NCBI RefSeq assembly: GCF_002176815.1
Contig: NZ_CP021649.1
Location: forward strand, 1-64,000
DNA from: Acidovorax sp. T1
GTDB taxonomy: Bacteria; Pseudomonadota; Gammaproteobacteria; Burkholderiales; Burkholderiaceae_C
DNA: 64,000 nucleotides
Reading direction: 5' to 3'
Shown: piece after piece, positions 18,020-27,276 of the stretch
How the letters are laid out: every line of letters begins with the position of its first letter
Position numbering within the stretch: the stretch's first letter is position 1
Notes under the pieces: generated by a model
What the model saw: only the letters and a program-made list of their open reading frames with translations
What the model was told of the DNA's origin: nothing
Database searches by the model: none
Translations under genes and position numbers: made by a program

Positions 18020-19063
18020 ATGAACAAGGTCAGAGTGGCGGTGAACGGGTACGGTGTGATCGGCAAGCGGGTGGCAGACGCGGTCGCGCTCCAGGAGGAC
18101 ATGGCACTTGCCGGCGTCGCAGACGTGGTGCACGACTATCGACTACAGGTCGCCGCGCAGCGCGGCTTCGCCATCCACGCGGCAACCTTTGAAGCTGAAG
18201 GAGCGATGCGCGCCGCAGGTCTTGCTTTGGCGGGCAATCTGGCAGAACTGCTCGCGAAGGCCGATGTCGTGGTCGACTGCACGCCCAAGAAAGTCGCTGC
18301 GGTCAACAAAGAGGTGTACGCCGCGGCCGGCGTGAAGTCGATCTTCCACGGTGGTGAGTCTCATGCGCTGACGGGGCACTCATTCGTCGCGCAAGCGAAC
18401 TATGCGTCGGCCATCGGCCGCGAGTCCACTCGCGTGGTCTCCTGCAACACCACGTCCATCGTGCGAACGCTGGGGGCGCTGCGGACGGCCGGCCTGCTCA
18501 AGCGTGCACGCGGCACGCTCATCCGCCGCGCATCCGACCCCTGGGAAGCGCATGCTGAGGGCATCATTAACACCCTCGTGCCGGAGAAGGCGGTCCCCAG
18601 CCACCAGGGACCGGACGCGAGGACCGTGATCCCGGACCTGGATGTGGTAACGATCGCGGTCAAGGCGTCCCACAACAGCAGTCACCTGCACACCTGGTGG
18701 GTCGAACTGACGAGGCCGGCAACGCGCGACGAGGTGCTGGCGGCCTTCCGTGCGGCACCACGGATCGCGTTCGTGCGTTCCTCGGATGGCCTCGTGGCAC
18801 TCAACAGTACGGTGGAGCTGATGTCCGATCTTGGCCGCCCGCGCGGCGACATGTGGGAGGTCGCCCTGTGGGAGGACGTCCTCGCGGTAGATGGCGACCA
18901 AGCGTACTACACCTACCAGGTCTTCAACCAGGCGATCGTGATTCCCGAAACCATCGATGCGATCCGCGCGCTGAGCGGCATCGAGTCCGATCCGTCAGCG
19001 TCAATCGCTCGGACGGATGCCGCACTCGGCTTGCGGCACGACTTCATCCACGACCGCGACTAG
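18020..19063 (+). CDS. type II glyceraldehyde-3-phosphate dehydrogenase
   Basis: A 347-aa enzyme of the archaeal-type (class II) GAPDH family, distinct from GapA. N-terminal NAD(P) motif VNGYGVIGKRVADAV (8-22), catalytic Cys142 in SCNTTSIVRT, and C-terminal conserved MWEVALWEDVLAVDGDQAYYTYQVFNQ. It oxidises glyceraldehyde-3-phosphate. In this island it could receive that product from phosphoketolase. The ribosome-binding site is CAGGAGC before the ATG. It is the last plus-strand gene of the run and converges with the nuclease gene; about 65 bp between them contain no clear terminator. Confidence 0.93.
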   Translation: MNKVRVAVNGYGVIGKRVADAVALQEDMALAGVADVVHDYRLQVAAQRGFAIHAATFEAEGAMRAAGLALAGNLAELLAKADVVVDCTPKKVAAVNKEVYAAAGVKSIFHGGESHALTGHSFVAQANYASAIGRESTRVVSCNTTSIVRTLGALRTAGLLKRARGTLIRRASDPWEAHAEGIINTLVPEKAVPSHQGPDARTVIPDLDVVTIAVKASHNSSHLHTWWVELTRPATRDEVLAAFRAAPRIAFVRSSDGLVALNSTVELMSDLGRPRGDMWEVALWEDVLAVDGDQAYYTYQVFNQAIVIPETIDAIRALSGIESDPSASIARTDAALGLRHDFIHDRD

Positions 19064-19128
19064 GCGTCGATTCACGCTTGGGCGGTACATTCTGCCGCTG
19101 GTGCCGCTGGTGCCTCGACGACCGTGCA

Positions 19129-20391
19129 TCACAGCAGGTGCGATATCTCGTTCAACGGCTTTAGGCCTGAGCCGAATCTGCCGATCGCATCGCGATGCGC
19201 GCCAAGCTCGCTGTAGGGGAGGTAGCGAATTCCCAGCTCCGCCACCCGCGTGAATGCCGGCCGACGCAACTGGCTGCGGACATCCTCGCGGCGAGCGTCC
19301 GGCGCCACCAGGAACATCGATACGCCCGCTCCCAGTTCCGTTCCCAAGGCCAGGTCGAGCATGCGCACGATGCCGGAATAGATCGAGGTCGAGTGCTCGA
19401 CCTCGAAGGCAGCGGCGACCTTCGAGCCGTCGGCCTCCACCCAAATGACGTCGATCAGGCGAACAGAGTCCAGACCGGCCCGGGCCTGCGCGGGGAGCTG
19501 CGTCAGACAGCCGTCTCCAAGGCGACCTCCCTGATAACTGCGCCCCTGATCGTTGGACGCAATCCAGACACCGTAGCCGAGCGACTTGCCCAGGTCGCGC
19601 AGCCATCCCTGAATTTCGGTGTGGGTCGCGTCGCTCTCGCGCTCCGCGGCCCAGCGTTTGTGGGCCGCGGCCGATTCCTCGCGCACCTTTTCGAGATCGG
19701 CCTCCCAGCCCTGGAGGGCGGCCGCATCGTCATCGCGCGGTGGCGCCGCGTACCGGCCCGAGCCGATGTCGAACAGCAGCCCAGCCAGTGCCCCCATGTC
19801 GTTCGACAACGCGTTGCGGTGCTGGGCATTGAGGCGAAGGCCGCCTTCGCGCATCGAGAGGTAGTGCTCCCACTTGCCGAGCTTGACGCTGCTGCCCGTG
19901 ACCGCGTTGTAGCCCTTCACGATCGCGGTGTTGAACGGCATCACGATCGTGGGGTGAACGAAGTACAGGAGATTCGCCACGGCGGGGCCCAGACCCTTGA
20001 TCTGACGAGCGTCGATCCGCCGTATTGCTTCGATCACTTCCTCTGCGCTGTTGCAGCAGTCGCAGGTGTGCAACAACCGGGCAAAGGCCTGTTGGTTGGT
20101 CGCGTTCTCGTAGATGTCGGGAATGCGCAGCTTGGGCTTCCACAGGAATGCATGGTCTGCCCCCTTGAAGATTTGGCGCTGCTCGGCCACCGAGCCGACC
20201 ACCGTTTCGAGCGAGGAACCGCGGAATGCGCTACCGAAGGTGCCCGCATCGATGTCCTTGACCACCTGCGCCAGGCCGCGGCGAATCGAGCGGAAGTTCT
20301 TCAGCCGTTCTTCCCAAAGGAACCAGGTGTTGTAGGTGCTCAGCGGATCGGCTTTCCAGTGACCGATGAGAGTTTCAAGCGCGTGGGACAT
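19129..20391 (-). CDS. putative nuclease-like protein, uncharacterised
   Basis: A 420-aa protein. The N-terminal half is helical, with HTCDCCNSAEEVIEAI, and the segment RQIKGLGPAVANLLYFVHPTIVMPFNTAIVKG resembles a helix-hairpin-helix DNA-glycosylase-like element. The C-terminal domain has RLIDVIWVEADGSKVAAAFEVEHSTSIYSGIVRMLDL, in which the spaced acidic residues look like a PD-(D/E)xK-type nuclease core. It ends in TRVAELGIRYLPYSELG. An ATG at 20391 is chosen; an upstream in-frame start adds 14 residues. It is a foreign-looking gene among metabolic genes. A truncated paralogue lies at 27841-28005. A DNA-cleavage role is inference. Confidence 0.6.
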   Translation of the reverse strand: MSHALETLIGHWKADPLSTYNTWFLWEERLKNFRSIRRGLAQVVKDIDAGTFGSAFRGSSLETVVGSVAEQRQIFKGADHAFLWKPKLRIPDIYENATNQQAFARLLHTCDCCNSAEEVIEAIRRIDARQIKGLGPAVANLLYFVHPTIVMPFNTAIVKGYNAVTGSSVKLGKWEHYLSMREGGLRLNAQHRNALSNDMGALAGLLFDIGSGRYAAPPRDDDAAALQGWEADLEKVREESAAAHKRWAAERESDATHTEIQGWLRDLGKSLGYGVWIASNDQGRSYQGGRLGDGCLTQLPAQARAGLDSVRLIDVIWVEADGSKVAAAFEVEHSTSIYSGIVRMLDLALGTELGAGVSMFLVAPDARREDVRSQLRRPAFTRVAELGIRYLPYSELGAHRDAIGRFGSGLKPLNEISHLL

Positions 20392-20496
20392 GGTCTCGAT
20401 AAATGGGCGGGCACAGGGTTCCAATTGGACCACGGCCTCGTACCGATCGGCGCCGGAAACGACGTTATTCTTGTCCCTATGGGGAGAACAGGGGAA

Positions 20497-22917
20497 TCAT
20501 GCCGAGACCATCACCGCCCGCGGGTCGCCGTGGCCTCCCACCGCGGCCAACTCCTCGGCGGTCAATATGCTCGCGGGATCGACGCCGAGCGCCTGCGCTG
20601 CCTCGGTCGCGACGTGCGCCCACGTGCAGCGGTTCGCGAACAGCATGCCGGCAACGTCGAGCGTCCCACCGCGCGCCTGGTAGCCCAGTGCACGGGTCTG
20701 CCGAGGCCCGGTATCGATGCGACGCAACAGGCCCAGCGTCGGCTCCGGCCGCATGTGCGAGACGATGACGCGCACCGCAGCGGTGTCCGGGAACAGCGAG
20801 CGCAATGCCGCGTCGCCCGCCACGAAAGCCCGCTCGCGCTCGTCGCGTGGCAGCCGGAAGCGGCCCGGCTCGAAGACGCAGGTGACTGCCGTCCGATGCC
20901 CGGCGTCGTCCAGCCGCCGCGCCGCGAGCAGCGCCTGCTGTAGCTGGTACGCACCGATGGCGACCAGCAAGACATCGGGTGCGTCGCAGGGCTTCACCAC
21001 GCAGGCACCCTCATCGGCCAGACGCTGGGCCTGTTCGCCGCTCAGTTGGCTGGCCATGGCCCGCTTTGGAACGACCAGTGTCCAGAACTGGCCATGCGAG
21101 GTGTAGGCGGCTCGCAGCGCCGCGACGGCACTGTTGGCATCCACCGGGAACAACACACGTGCGGTGTCGGACATCTCGCCCAGCAGCGCTTCGGCCAGTG
21201 TCGGGTCCTGATGGGACTGCTCGTTTTTGCCGTTCTCCCAGGTGTGGGATGTCGCCACCGTCACTACCGACAGCCAGCCCGGAGGCATGCCGGCCTCCGC
21301 CTGGTGGCGCGCGAACAGGATTTCCTGCCGCAGTGCACCCAGCATCTTCACGGCAAAGGCCTCGTAAGAAACAACGAGGTTGATGCCGCCCTTGTTACCC
21401 AGCGCCGCACTGACCACAGCCTCTTCGTTGAGGGCCGTGATCACGGCACCATCCACGGCTTCAGCCAAGCCCGGTTCGGGCGTGAAGACGCGGTGTTTGA
21501 GCAGGTCCAAGGTCTGGCCCATGCGGTTGCTGCGCAGCTCGTCGGGATTGCCGACGCGCGGGCGCAGTTGAGTATTGGCCTTGATGATTGCGGCGAAGGC
21601 CCCGTCGAGCGCGCCCATCGGCGAGACATCGTTGTCGTGCCACTGCGGCTCCGGAAGCCTCGGCGCTGCGACCTGGCGATGCGCTAGGGCATGCTCCCGC
21701 TCAAGGGGACGGCGCTGCACCTCATGCCTGCAGAGCAGGGCCACCGCTTGGTCGATTTCACCCGGCGGTACAAACAACGCGCGCGCGCCCTCGTTGAACT
21801 GCTGCCGTGCTGACGGGTCGAGACGGGGATTGCCCGCCAGCGGCAGGTTGTGCGCGGCGTTGGTTCCGGCACCGGGAAAACCGAATCCTTTGGGCGCTTC
21901 GGCGATGGTGTAGTGAAGTGGCACCGGGTACTGAACGGTTCCACGCGAAACCCCCGTAGCGCAGGCCGCCAGCCGTTCCTCCATCGCGTGGATGGCCCAG
22001 GCGAATGCGGCGGGGTCGGTGCCGTCGATCTCCATAGGGTCGAAGCCGTTCAGGCGCAGATGCTGCTGGAACCATTCGAGGCCGCCCTGCTGCTGCATGG
22101 TGCTGCGCTGCTCAATGCGACGGCCGTTGAGGATCATGAACGGAGCCACGAATCCACTGTCCTCGGCGCGCCACCAGCGCGGCGCCCAGTCGCTGCCGCG
22201 CTGCTCCTCGAATGCACCGTCGCTGAGGAACACCACCAGCCGTTCGCCGGGCAGGGGCATGTGCACGTACTGCAGTTCGGCAAAGCCGAGATAGCCCCCC
22301 TCGGACAGGCCGCCTGCCGTGTTCGGGCCGACGTGGCTGCCCAGCGGCGAGGCCGGGCGCCCCTGCGCGTCGATCGCGTAGCTGTAGAAGTCCCGAGCGA
22401 AGCGCGTAAGGCCGTTCTCGCTTCGGTCGTACCGCTCGGCGTGGCGCGGCGTCATGTTGCCAACAAGCAGGTTGCAGGCGTCGATGCCCGCCACGCAATG
22501 GCCTTGACCCATCAGCCAGCCGCGTGTCAGGCCGCTGAGCGCGTTCGCGGCAAGGTAGCCGACATAGGCCGGCACGATGTTCAGTGATCCGCCGGTGTGG
22601 CCTTCAGGCGTCTCCTTGTAGTCCTCGGCCGCCATTTCCCGGCCGTCGGTATAGACCCGATCGGCATAGGTCATGTGAACCGTTAGCCACATCCCGGCCA
22701 CGGCCAATCGGTCTGCGGCCCACAGCGTGCGGTAGATCGCGGATGTGTCGCTCGCCTTGCCTTCGGCGACCAGCACCTGTGCGAGGTCGTGGATTCGCAG
22801 CTGCGTGAGGTCGTTGTGGGCGATGGGGCCATGCCCGCGCGCCCAGCGCGCGAACTCGGGATCGAATTCGCGGAACAGTCGCACCCGCTCGGCGACCCAG
22901 GGGAGGTTGTGATTCAT
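20497..22917 (-). CDS. phosphoketolase family protein (Xfp/Xpk)
   Basis: An 806-aa thiamine-diphosphate enzyme that splits xylulose-5-phosphate (or fructose-6-phosphate) with phosphate into acetyl-phosphate and an aldose phosphate. Landmarks are EGHTGGSLNIVPAYVGYLAANAL, MGQGHCVAG, GGYLGFAELQYVHMPLPGERLVVF and the late TSHTWENGKNEQSHQDPTLAEALLGEMSD. The ThDP motif normally GDGEAETG reads SDGAFEEQRGSDWAPRWW, so this is a divergent clade. It starts at ATG 22917 with AAGGA upstream. With acetate kinase on the same strand it forms a complete acetyl-phosphate to ATP branch. Confidence 0.92.
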   Translation of the reverse strand: MNHNLPWVAERVRLFREFDPEFARWARGHGPIAHNDLTQLRIHDLAQVLVAEGKASDTSAIYRTLWAADRLAVAGMWLTVHMTYADRVYTDGREMAAEDYKETPEGHTGGSLNIVPAYVGYLAANALSGLTRGWLMGQGHCVAGIDACNLLVGNMTPRHAERYDRSENGLTRFARDFYSYAIDAQGRPASPLGSHVGPNTAGGLSEGGYLGFAELQYVHMPLPGERLVVFLSDGAFEEQRGSDWAPRWWRAEDSGFVAPFMILNGRRIEQRSTMQQQGGLEWFQQHLRLNGFDPMEIDGTDPAAFAWAIHAMEERLAACATGVSRGTVQYPVPLHYTIAEAPKGFGFPGAGTNAAHNLPLAGNPRLDPSARQQFNEGARALFVPPGEIDQAVALLCRHEVQRRPLEREHALAHRQVAAPRLPEPQWHDNDVSPMGALDGAFAAIIKANTQLRPRVGNPDELRSNRMGQTLDLLKHRVFTPEPGLAEAVDGAVITALNEEAVVSAALGNKGGINLVVSYEAFAVKMLGALRQEILFARHQAEAGMPPGWLSVVTVATSHTWENGKNEQSHQDPTLAEALLGEMSDTARVLFPVDANSAVAALRAAYTSHGQFWTLVVPKRAMASQLSGEQAQRLADEGACVVKPCDAPDVLLVAIGAYQLQQALLAARRLDDAGHRTAVTCVFEPGRFRLPRDERERAFVAGDAALRSLFPDTAAVRVIVSHMRPEPTLGLLRRIDTGPRQTRALGYQARGGTLDVAGMLFANRCTWAHVATEAAQALGVDPASILTAEELAAVGGHGDPRAVMVSA

Positions 22918-23023
22918 TTTGAAGGTCCTTGGAACCGACCCGCAATGACGAGCGTCGGCGGGGTTGGGAACGCCGGCGTCTCGGATCGCCGGCGCAGAAA
23001 CGAATGGCATGGCGCTCGGCACG

Positions 23024-23422
23024 TCAGACCTGCCTCGCATATAGCACCACGGCCACGGCCCACAGCAAGGCAGGCAGCAATAGCACCCAGCGGAAGTCCG
23101 AGTGGAGGACGAAGTCCATCGCACTCATCAGCCCGACCGTCACAAGCCCGGAGAACGCGACGGCCCAGCCGGTACCGCCTTGCCGCTCGCGCATGGCCAT
23201 GCGCGCCAGGTGGACGATCAGTACGCACGCGCCCGTCATGAAGCCGCCCATCACCGTGAACACGATTCGCCGCCATGCCTCCAGACCGGGTGCCAATCCA
23301 CGAAGCCGATCCAGCGGCACGCTGATGAAGCGCGGATCCTCGGGCAGCAGCGCCGGCCGCAGGAACACGAAGTAGGCGCCCAGCCTGACGAGCCAGACGC
23401 CGCAGGCCATGAACAGCGACAT
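23024..23422 (-). CDS. small inner membrane protein (four helices), unknown
   Basis: About 132 aa with hydrophobic segments at MSLFMACGVWLVRLGAYFVF, IVFTVMGGFMTGACVLIVHLA, WAVAFSGLVTVGLMSAM and WVLLLPALLWAVAVVLYA. The start is uncertain: ATG 23422 has no clear ribosome-binding site, and in-frame upstream codons exist to 23617 and beyond. It lies between the phosphoketolase and cyclopropane synthase genes on the same strand, so it is probably co-transcribed. No family recognised. From 23423 to 23661 I see no other gene. Confidence 0.55.
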   Translation of the reverse strand: MSLFMACGVWLVRLGAYFVFLRPALLPEDPRFISVPLDRLRGLAPGLEAWRRIVFTVMGGFMTGACVLIVHLARMAMRERQGGTGWAVAFSGLVTVGLMSAMDFVLHSDFRWVLLLPALLWAVAVVLYARQV

Positions 23423-23661
23423 GGAGGTGCGCGGCGCCTGCGTGCGCAGAGGTGCCACCGCGCTGTGTCGGCGGGCGTCTCGGCGTGCTTGTCGGCGGCT
23501 CACGGCGTACCATCGCTGCGGCGACCGCGTCACTGCGACCACGCGAAGCCGAACTGCGGATAGGGCGAACGCGGGTCTGCTGACCGTCCACCTCCACGCC
23601 CTCACATTGACCTGCATCGGACAGAAGAATACAACTCGCGCAACCCGGTCAGCGGGCCTGC

Positions 23662-25017
23662 TCATTTTTCGCGCACCGTCATTGGCTTTGATGGGGTAGT
23701 ACCCGAGTAAAGATCGCGGCGCGTCAAAGGAACGGGCCATCTTCCGTCGTCTCGTTTGGACGCTACGATCTGGTAGATCCCTGTGCCGCCCGCCTCGAAT
23801 TCCAGCGCGCATGCCGCCATGTACAGGCGCCAGACGCGGAAGGTCACCTCATCGACTTCCTGCAGAGCCTCCTCTCGGCGCGCTTCGAGTCGCTGAACCC
23901 AATGACGCAACGTCAGCGCGTAGTGTGATCGAAGACCTTCGACATCATGGATTTCGAAGCCGGACCGCTCCATCCCGAGCTGGATGTTGCTGACGCAGTC
24001 CAATTCGCCGTCAGGGAAGACATAGCGGTTGATGAAATCGGTCGCGACAGTTCGGTTCCAGCCCTCTTCGTCATGGGTGATTCCATGGTTGAGGAAGAGC
24101 CCGCCCGGCCGCAAAACACGCTGCACCACGGCGTAGTAGGCCGGCAGATGAGCGAGGCCCACATGCTCGAACATGCCGATGCTGGACACCTTGTCGAATA
24201 CGGTAGTGTCATCGAGGTCGCGGTAGTCGCGCAGCTCAACCGTGACGAGGTCCTGCAAGCCTTCTGATCGGATGCGCTCGCGCGCGTATTCGAGCTGCTG
24301 CTGGCTGAGAGTGATGCCGTACGCGCGCACGCCATGTTCTCGTGCCGCCCAGCACACGAGTGCGCCCCAGCCGCAGCCGATGTCGAGCAGACGTTCGCCC
24401 GGCTGCAGCCGCAGCTTGCGGCAGATGTGCTCCAGCTTGTTGCGCTGCGCCTGGTCCAGCGTGTCGTCCGGCGTCTCGAAGTAGGCGCAGGAATAGACTC
24501 TCTCGGCATCGAGCCAGAGACCATAGAACACGTTTGAAACGTCGTAGTGGAATGAAATTGCTGCTCGGTCGGTTTGGCGCGAATGTCGATGGGAGAAGCG
24601 GCGCGCAACGCGCGAGGCCAGACTACGCGATGGTTTCAAACCATCCTGGTCAGACACGCGCAGTATCAGAGCGTCGCGCAACAGGGCCAGCTTGTCGCGC
24701 CAGGAGAGCGAGAACTTCTCGAAGTGCGCCTTGAGCCCAAGCGCGGTGTACAGGTCCCCTTCGATGTCGATGGTGCCGCGGAAGTAGGCCTCCGCCAGCA
24801 GCAGAGGATCCGGCCGCAGGACAAGGCGTCGAAGCAGACCCGGGTCGCGGATGATCAGGGTGTACTCTGGATGCGCCTCGAACTCGTGCAGGAGCACATC
24901 GCCCAGACGCAACGCCGGCTGGCGCTCGATGCCGGCCAGCAACCGGCGCAGGATGCGCAGCGCGGCGGCATTCATGTCTGGTGACGGGGATTGCGCAAGT
25001 GTCTTGGAATGGTTCAT
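23662..25017 (-). CDS. cfa: cyclopropane-fatty-acyl-phospholipid synthase
   Basis: A 451-aa SAM-dependent enzyme that adds a methylene group to unsaturated acyl chains of membrane phospholipids. Seen: FHYDVSNVFYGLWLDAERVYSCAYFE, SAM motif LLDIGCGWGALVCWAA (about 220-235), YGITLSQQQLEYAR, SIGMFEHVG and LNHGITHDEEGWNR. Length is close to bacterial Cfa plus an N-terminal domain. The start at 25017 has GAGGTG upstream. Cfa proteins rise in stationary phase and stress, which fits this island. It lies downstream of the MerR gene on the same strand. Confidence 0.95.
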   Translation of the reverse strand: MNHSKTLAQSPSPDMNAAALRILRRLLAGIERQPALRLGDVLLHEFEAHPEYTLIIRDPGLLRRLVLRPDPLLLAEAYFRGTIDIEGDLYTALGLKAHFEKFSLSWRDKLALLRDALILRVSDQDGLKPSRSLASRVARRFSHRHSRQTDRAAISFHYDVSNVFYGLWLDAERVYSCAYFETPDDTLDQAQRNKLEHICRKLRLQPGERLLDIGCGWGALVCWAAREHGVRAYGITLSQQQLEYARERIRSEGLQDLVTVELRDYRDLDDTTVFDKVSSIGMFEHVGLAHLPAYYAVVQRVLRPGGLFLNHGITHDEEGWNRTVATDFINRYVFPDGELDCVSNIQLGMERSGFEIHDVEGLRSHYALTLRHWVQRLEARREEALQEVDEVTFRVWRLYMAACALEFEAGGTGIYQIVASKRDDGRWPVPLTRRDLYSGTTPSKPMTVREK

Positions 25018-25169
25018 CTGGGGCACCTCAGTTGCTCGCGTGCAGCGCAAGCTGCGATGTAGCAGACGACTCTTTTTCGCGCCGGCACGATCGACATGAC
25101 CAACGCCACTTTTTTGCATGTCCGTAGAGCCTCATGATGTCTGGGAATATCAAAACCGATCAAAGTCGG

Positions 25170-25622
25170 TCATGCGCGTACACGACTAGACTTCGCTCGC
25201 ACAGATTTGCGCTTAACGTCCGCTGCCGCTCCTTCGATCAAACTGCAGACGGAATGTCCATCCGGTATCCCGTCAGGGAGTCGCGTCCAGTCGCGGTCTG
25301 CCTGCTGCATGCGCAGATGCAGCTCCGTCGCTTCCTTCAGTCGTCGAGCCTGTTCGTCAAGCCGCTCGCTCAGCAGCGCCCGAGCGCGCGGACAAGGAGA
25401 TGTTCCGCGTTGACTCATCTCAACGAACTCCGCGGCGTCCTTGAGCGTGAAGCCGAGCGCCAATGCGTTGCGGATGAACCGCACCCGCGCCACGCTGCGC
25501 TCGGAGAACGCGCGATAGCCGTTCGCGCCGCGACCATCCGGCACCAGGAGGCCAACCCGCAGGTAATGGCGCAGCGTGTCTGGGGTCACACCTGCCTCCC
25601 GGGCGCATTCAATGAGTTGCAT
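25170..25622 (-). CDS. MerR-family transcriptional regulator (second)
   Basis: A 150-aa regulator starting at ATG 25622 with GGAGAACG just upstream. Helix-turn-helix AREAGVTPDTLRHYLRVGLL (8-26), wing GANGYRAFSERSVARVRFI, then a long helix. Cysteines at 6, 77 (SPCPRAR) and 126 (SVCSLIE) sit where CadR/ZntR-type proteins bind metal, but the spacing does not match any one subfamily. It lies between ackA-like and cfa genes on the same strand and may regulate the operon. Confidence 0.85.
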   Translation of the reverse strand: MQLIECAREAGVTPDTLRHYLRVGLLVPDGRGANGYRAFSERSVARVRFIRNALALGFTLKDAAEFVEMSQRGTSPCPRARALLSERLDEQARRLKEATELHLRMQQADRDWTRLPDGIPDGHSVCSLIEGAAADVKRKSVRAKSSRVRA

Positions 25623-25835
25623 CACCGTTCTCCAGCGGGGTAGTCTCGCGTCGAAACGCATGGCAGGAGTTTGAACCCAGGTGCCGCACATAGGTCAAGA
25701 GCGTGGGTGTTTGATCGGCTGTGATCCCATTGTCCGTGCGCTTTCGGAAGTACAACCGGCAGAACACGGTGACAGGGGTGGACCGGCTTGTGGGCGACGC
25801 CGAAAGCGGGGCTGTTGCTGACCACGGTGCTCTCC

Positions 25836-26981
25836 CTATTCATCGATTTCGTGTTCGGCACTTACCGAACCATTCAACAACCTGGCAGTCTCGTGCGCGA
25901 TCACCCACTGTTCGCGCGCACGCACGGCCAGCACCGCGACCGAGGACCTTGACGCCTGAAGCTGGGCGACTTCGGATGCCGGACTGAAGGCGCGATTGCG
26001 CTCCTCGTCCAGATGCAGGCCAAGGAATTCCAAGCCGTCCAGAATGCGGCAACGCAGCGTCGGGGAGTTTTCCCCTGCTCCGCCAGTGAAAGCCACCGCA
26101 TCGCAGCCGCCCATCGCCGCGGCGTAGGCACCGATGTACTTGCGCACGCGGTAGGCATGGACCTGCAACGCCATTTGGGCAGCAGCATGACCATCCCGCG
26201 CGCGACTCTCGATCTCGCGCAGGTCCGAGCCCACACCCGACAACGCCTTCAGTCCACTGTCGCTGTAAAGCGCCGCTTCGATTTGCACCAGTGACAAGCC
26301 CAGGGTACGCGCGACATAGCCTGGCACGCCGGGGTCGAGGTCCCCGCTGCGTGTGCCCATCACCAGACCTTCCAGGGCCGTCATCCCCATCGAGGTGTCG
26401 ACAGAGCGGCCACGGTCGATCGCGCAGACACTTGCCCCATTGCCGATGTGGCAGCTCACGATGCGCAGTTCGGATGGAGGCCGCATCAACGCGGAACTGA
26501 CAGCCGCCAGTACGCTCTGGTGCGACAGGCCATGAAACCCGAATCGCCGCACCCCAACTGCGCGCCATGACTGCGGAACGGCATAGCATGAGGCGTGTTC
26601 TGGCATGCCGGCATGAAAAGCGGTGTCGAAGACCGCCACGTGGCGCACGCCTGGCCAACGCTCGCGCGCGATGCGGATGCCGGCCAGTGCAACGGGGTTG
26701 TGCTGCGGCGCCAGCGCAGCAGCCTGGTCGATCTCGTGCTCGACTTTCGCGTCCACGAAAGCCGCCTCGCGCAAGAAGGGGCCACCGTGTGCGACACGGT
26801 GGCCGATGGCATCGAGCGACGTCACGCCGGACCTTCGTACTCGCTGCTCGATCTCGTCAAACGCCGCGACATCAACTGCGGGATGGTCGATCGTCGACTC
26901 GATCACAGTCGTGGCCGATGCCGGGTCGAAAACCCCGAACTTGAGGGTCGCACTGCCGGCGTTGATGGCTAGGATGTGCAT
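25836..26981 (-). CDS. ackA: acetate kinase
   Basis: A 381-aa ASKHA-family enzyme making ATP and acetate from acetyl-phosphate and ADP. Motifs: INAGSATLKFGVFD (6-19), catalytic-region VAVFDTAFHAGMPEHA, GFHGLSHQSVLAAV, HIGNGASVCAIDRGRSVDTSMGMT, GLVMGTRSGDLDPG and FTGGAGENSPTLR. Some canonical positions are changed (SSSSKF-type loop reads GSATLKF; FHGTSH reads FHGLSH). It probably takes acetyl-phosphate from the phosphoketolase. The intergenic stretch to the MerR gene (25623-25835) shows no other gene. Confidence 0.95.
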   Translation of the reverse strand: MHILAINAGSATLKFGVFDPASATTVIESTIDHPAVDVAAFDEIEQRVRRSGVTSLDAIGHRVAHGGPFLREAAFVDAKVEHEIDQAAALAPQHNPVALAGIRIARERWPGVRHVAVFDTAFHAGMPEHASCYAVPQSWRAVGVRRFGFHGLSHQSVLAAVSSALMRPPSELRIVSCHIGNGASVCAIDRGRSVDTSMGMTALEGLVMGTRSGDLDPGVPGYVARTLGLSLVQIEAALYSDSGLKALSGVGSDLREIESRARDGHAAAQMALQVHAYRVRKYIGAYAAAMGGCDAVAFTGGAGENSPTLRCRILDGLEFLGLHLDEERNRAFSPASEVAQLQASRSSVAVLAVRAREQWVIAHETARLLNGSVSAEHEIDE

Positions 26982-26994
26982 GTCTTGGTCGCCG

Positions 26995-27252
26995 TCAGTG
27001 CAGATCGACGTCGCGACTGCCGGCCTCGGCAGTATGAGCCAGCCAGTACAACAGGACAACACACAGTGCGAGCAGCGCATGGAGCCACCAGCCCAGTTCA
27101 TGGGCTCGGTGCTCCAACACCCCGGTACTAAAACGGCTCTTCAGGCGATCAGCAGTCAAAGCTGGAGGGGCCTTTGTCAAAAAGGCTCCAACTCCAGCTT
27201 GTTCGCCACGTGAGCCGGCGATTTCAGCAACGAGTGCGCTCATTACCTGCAT
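26995..27252 (-). CDS. possible small membrane protein upstream of acetate kinase
   Basis: An 85-codon open frame ending 14 bp before the acetate kinase start. Its last third has one strong hydrophobic helix (ELGWWLHALLALCVVLLYWL) followed by a short acidic tail. No ribosome-binding site is evident and the N-terminal half is not protein-like. It may be a real short membrane protein with a later start, a fragment, or chance. No family recognised. Confidence 0.25.
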   Translation of the reverse strand: MQVMSALVAEIAGSRGEQAGVGAFLTKAPPALTADRLKSRFSTGVLEHRAHELGWWLHALLALCVVLLYWLAHTAEAGSRDVDLH

Positions 27253-27276
27253 TTGTACTGCTTCGCCTTCCGAGCA

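Noticed and set aside
19195..20943. 582-codon plus-strand open frame
   Set aside because: Antisense to the nuclease-like and phosphoketolase genes, low-complexity composition, no family features.
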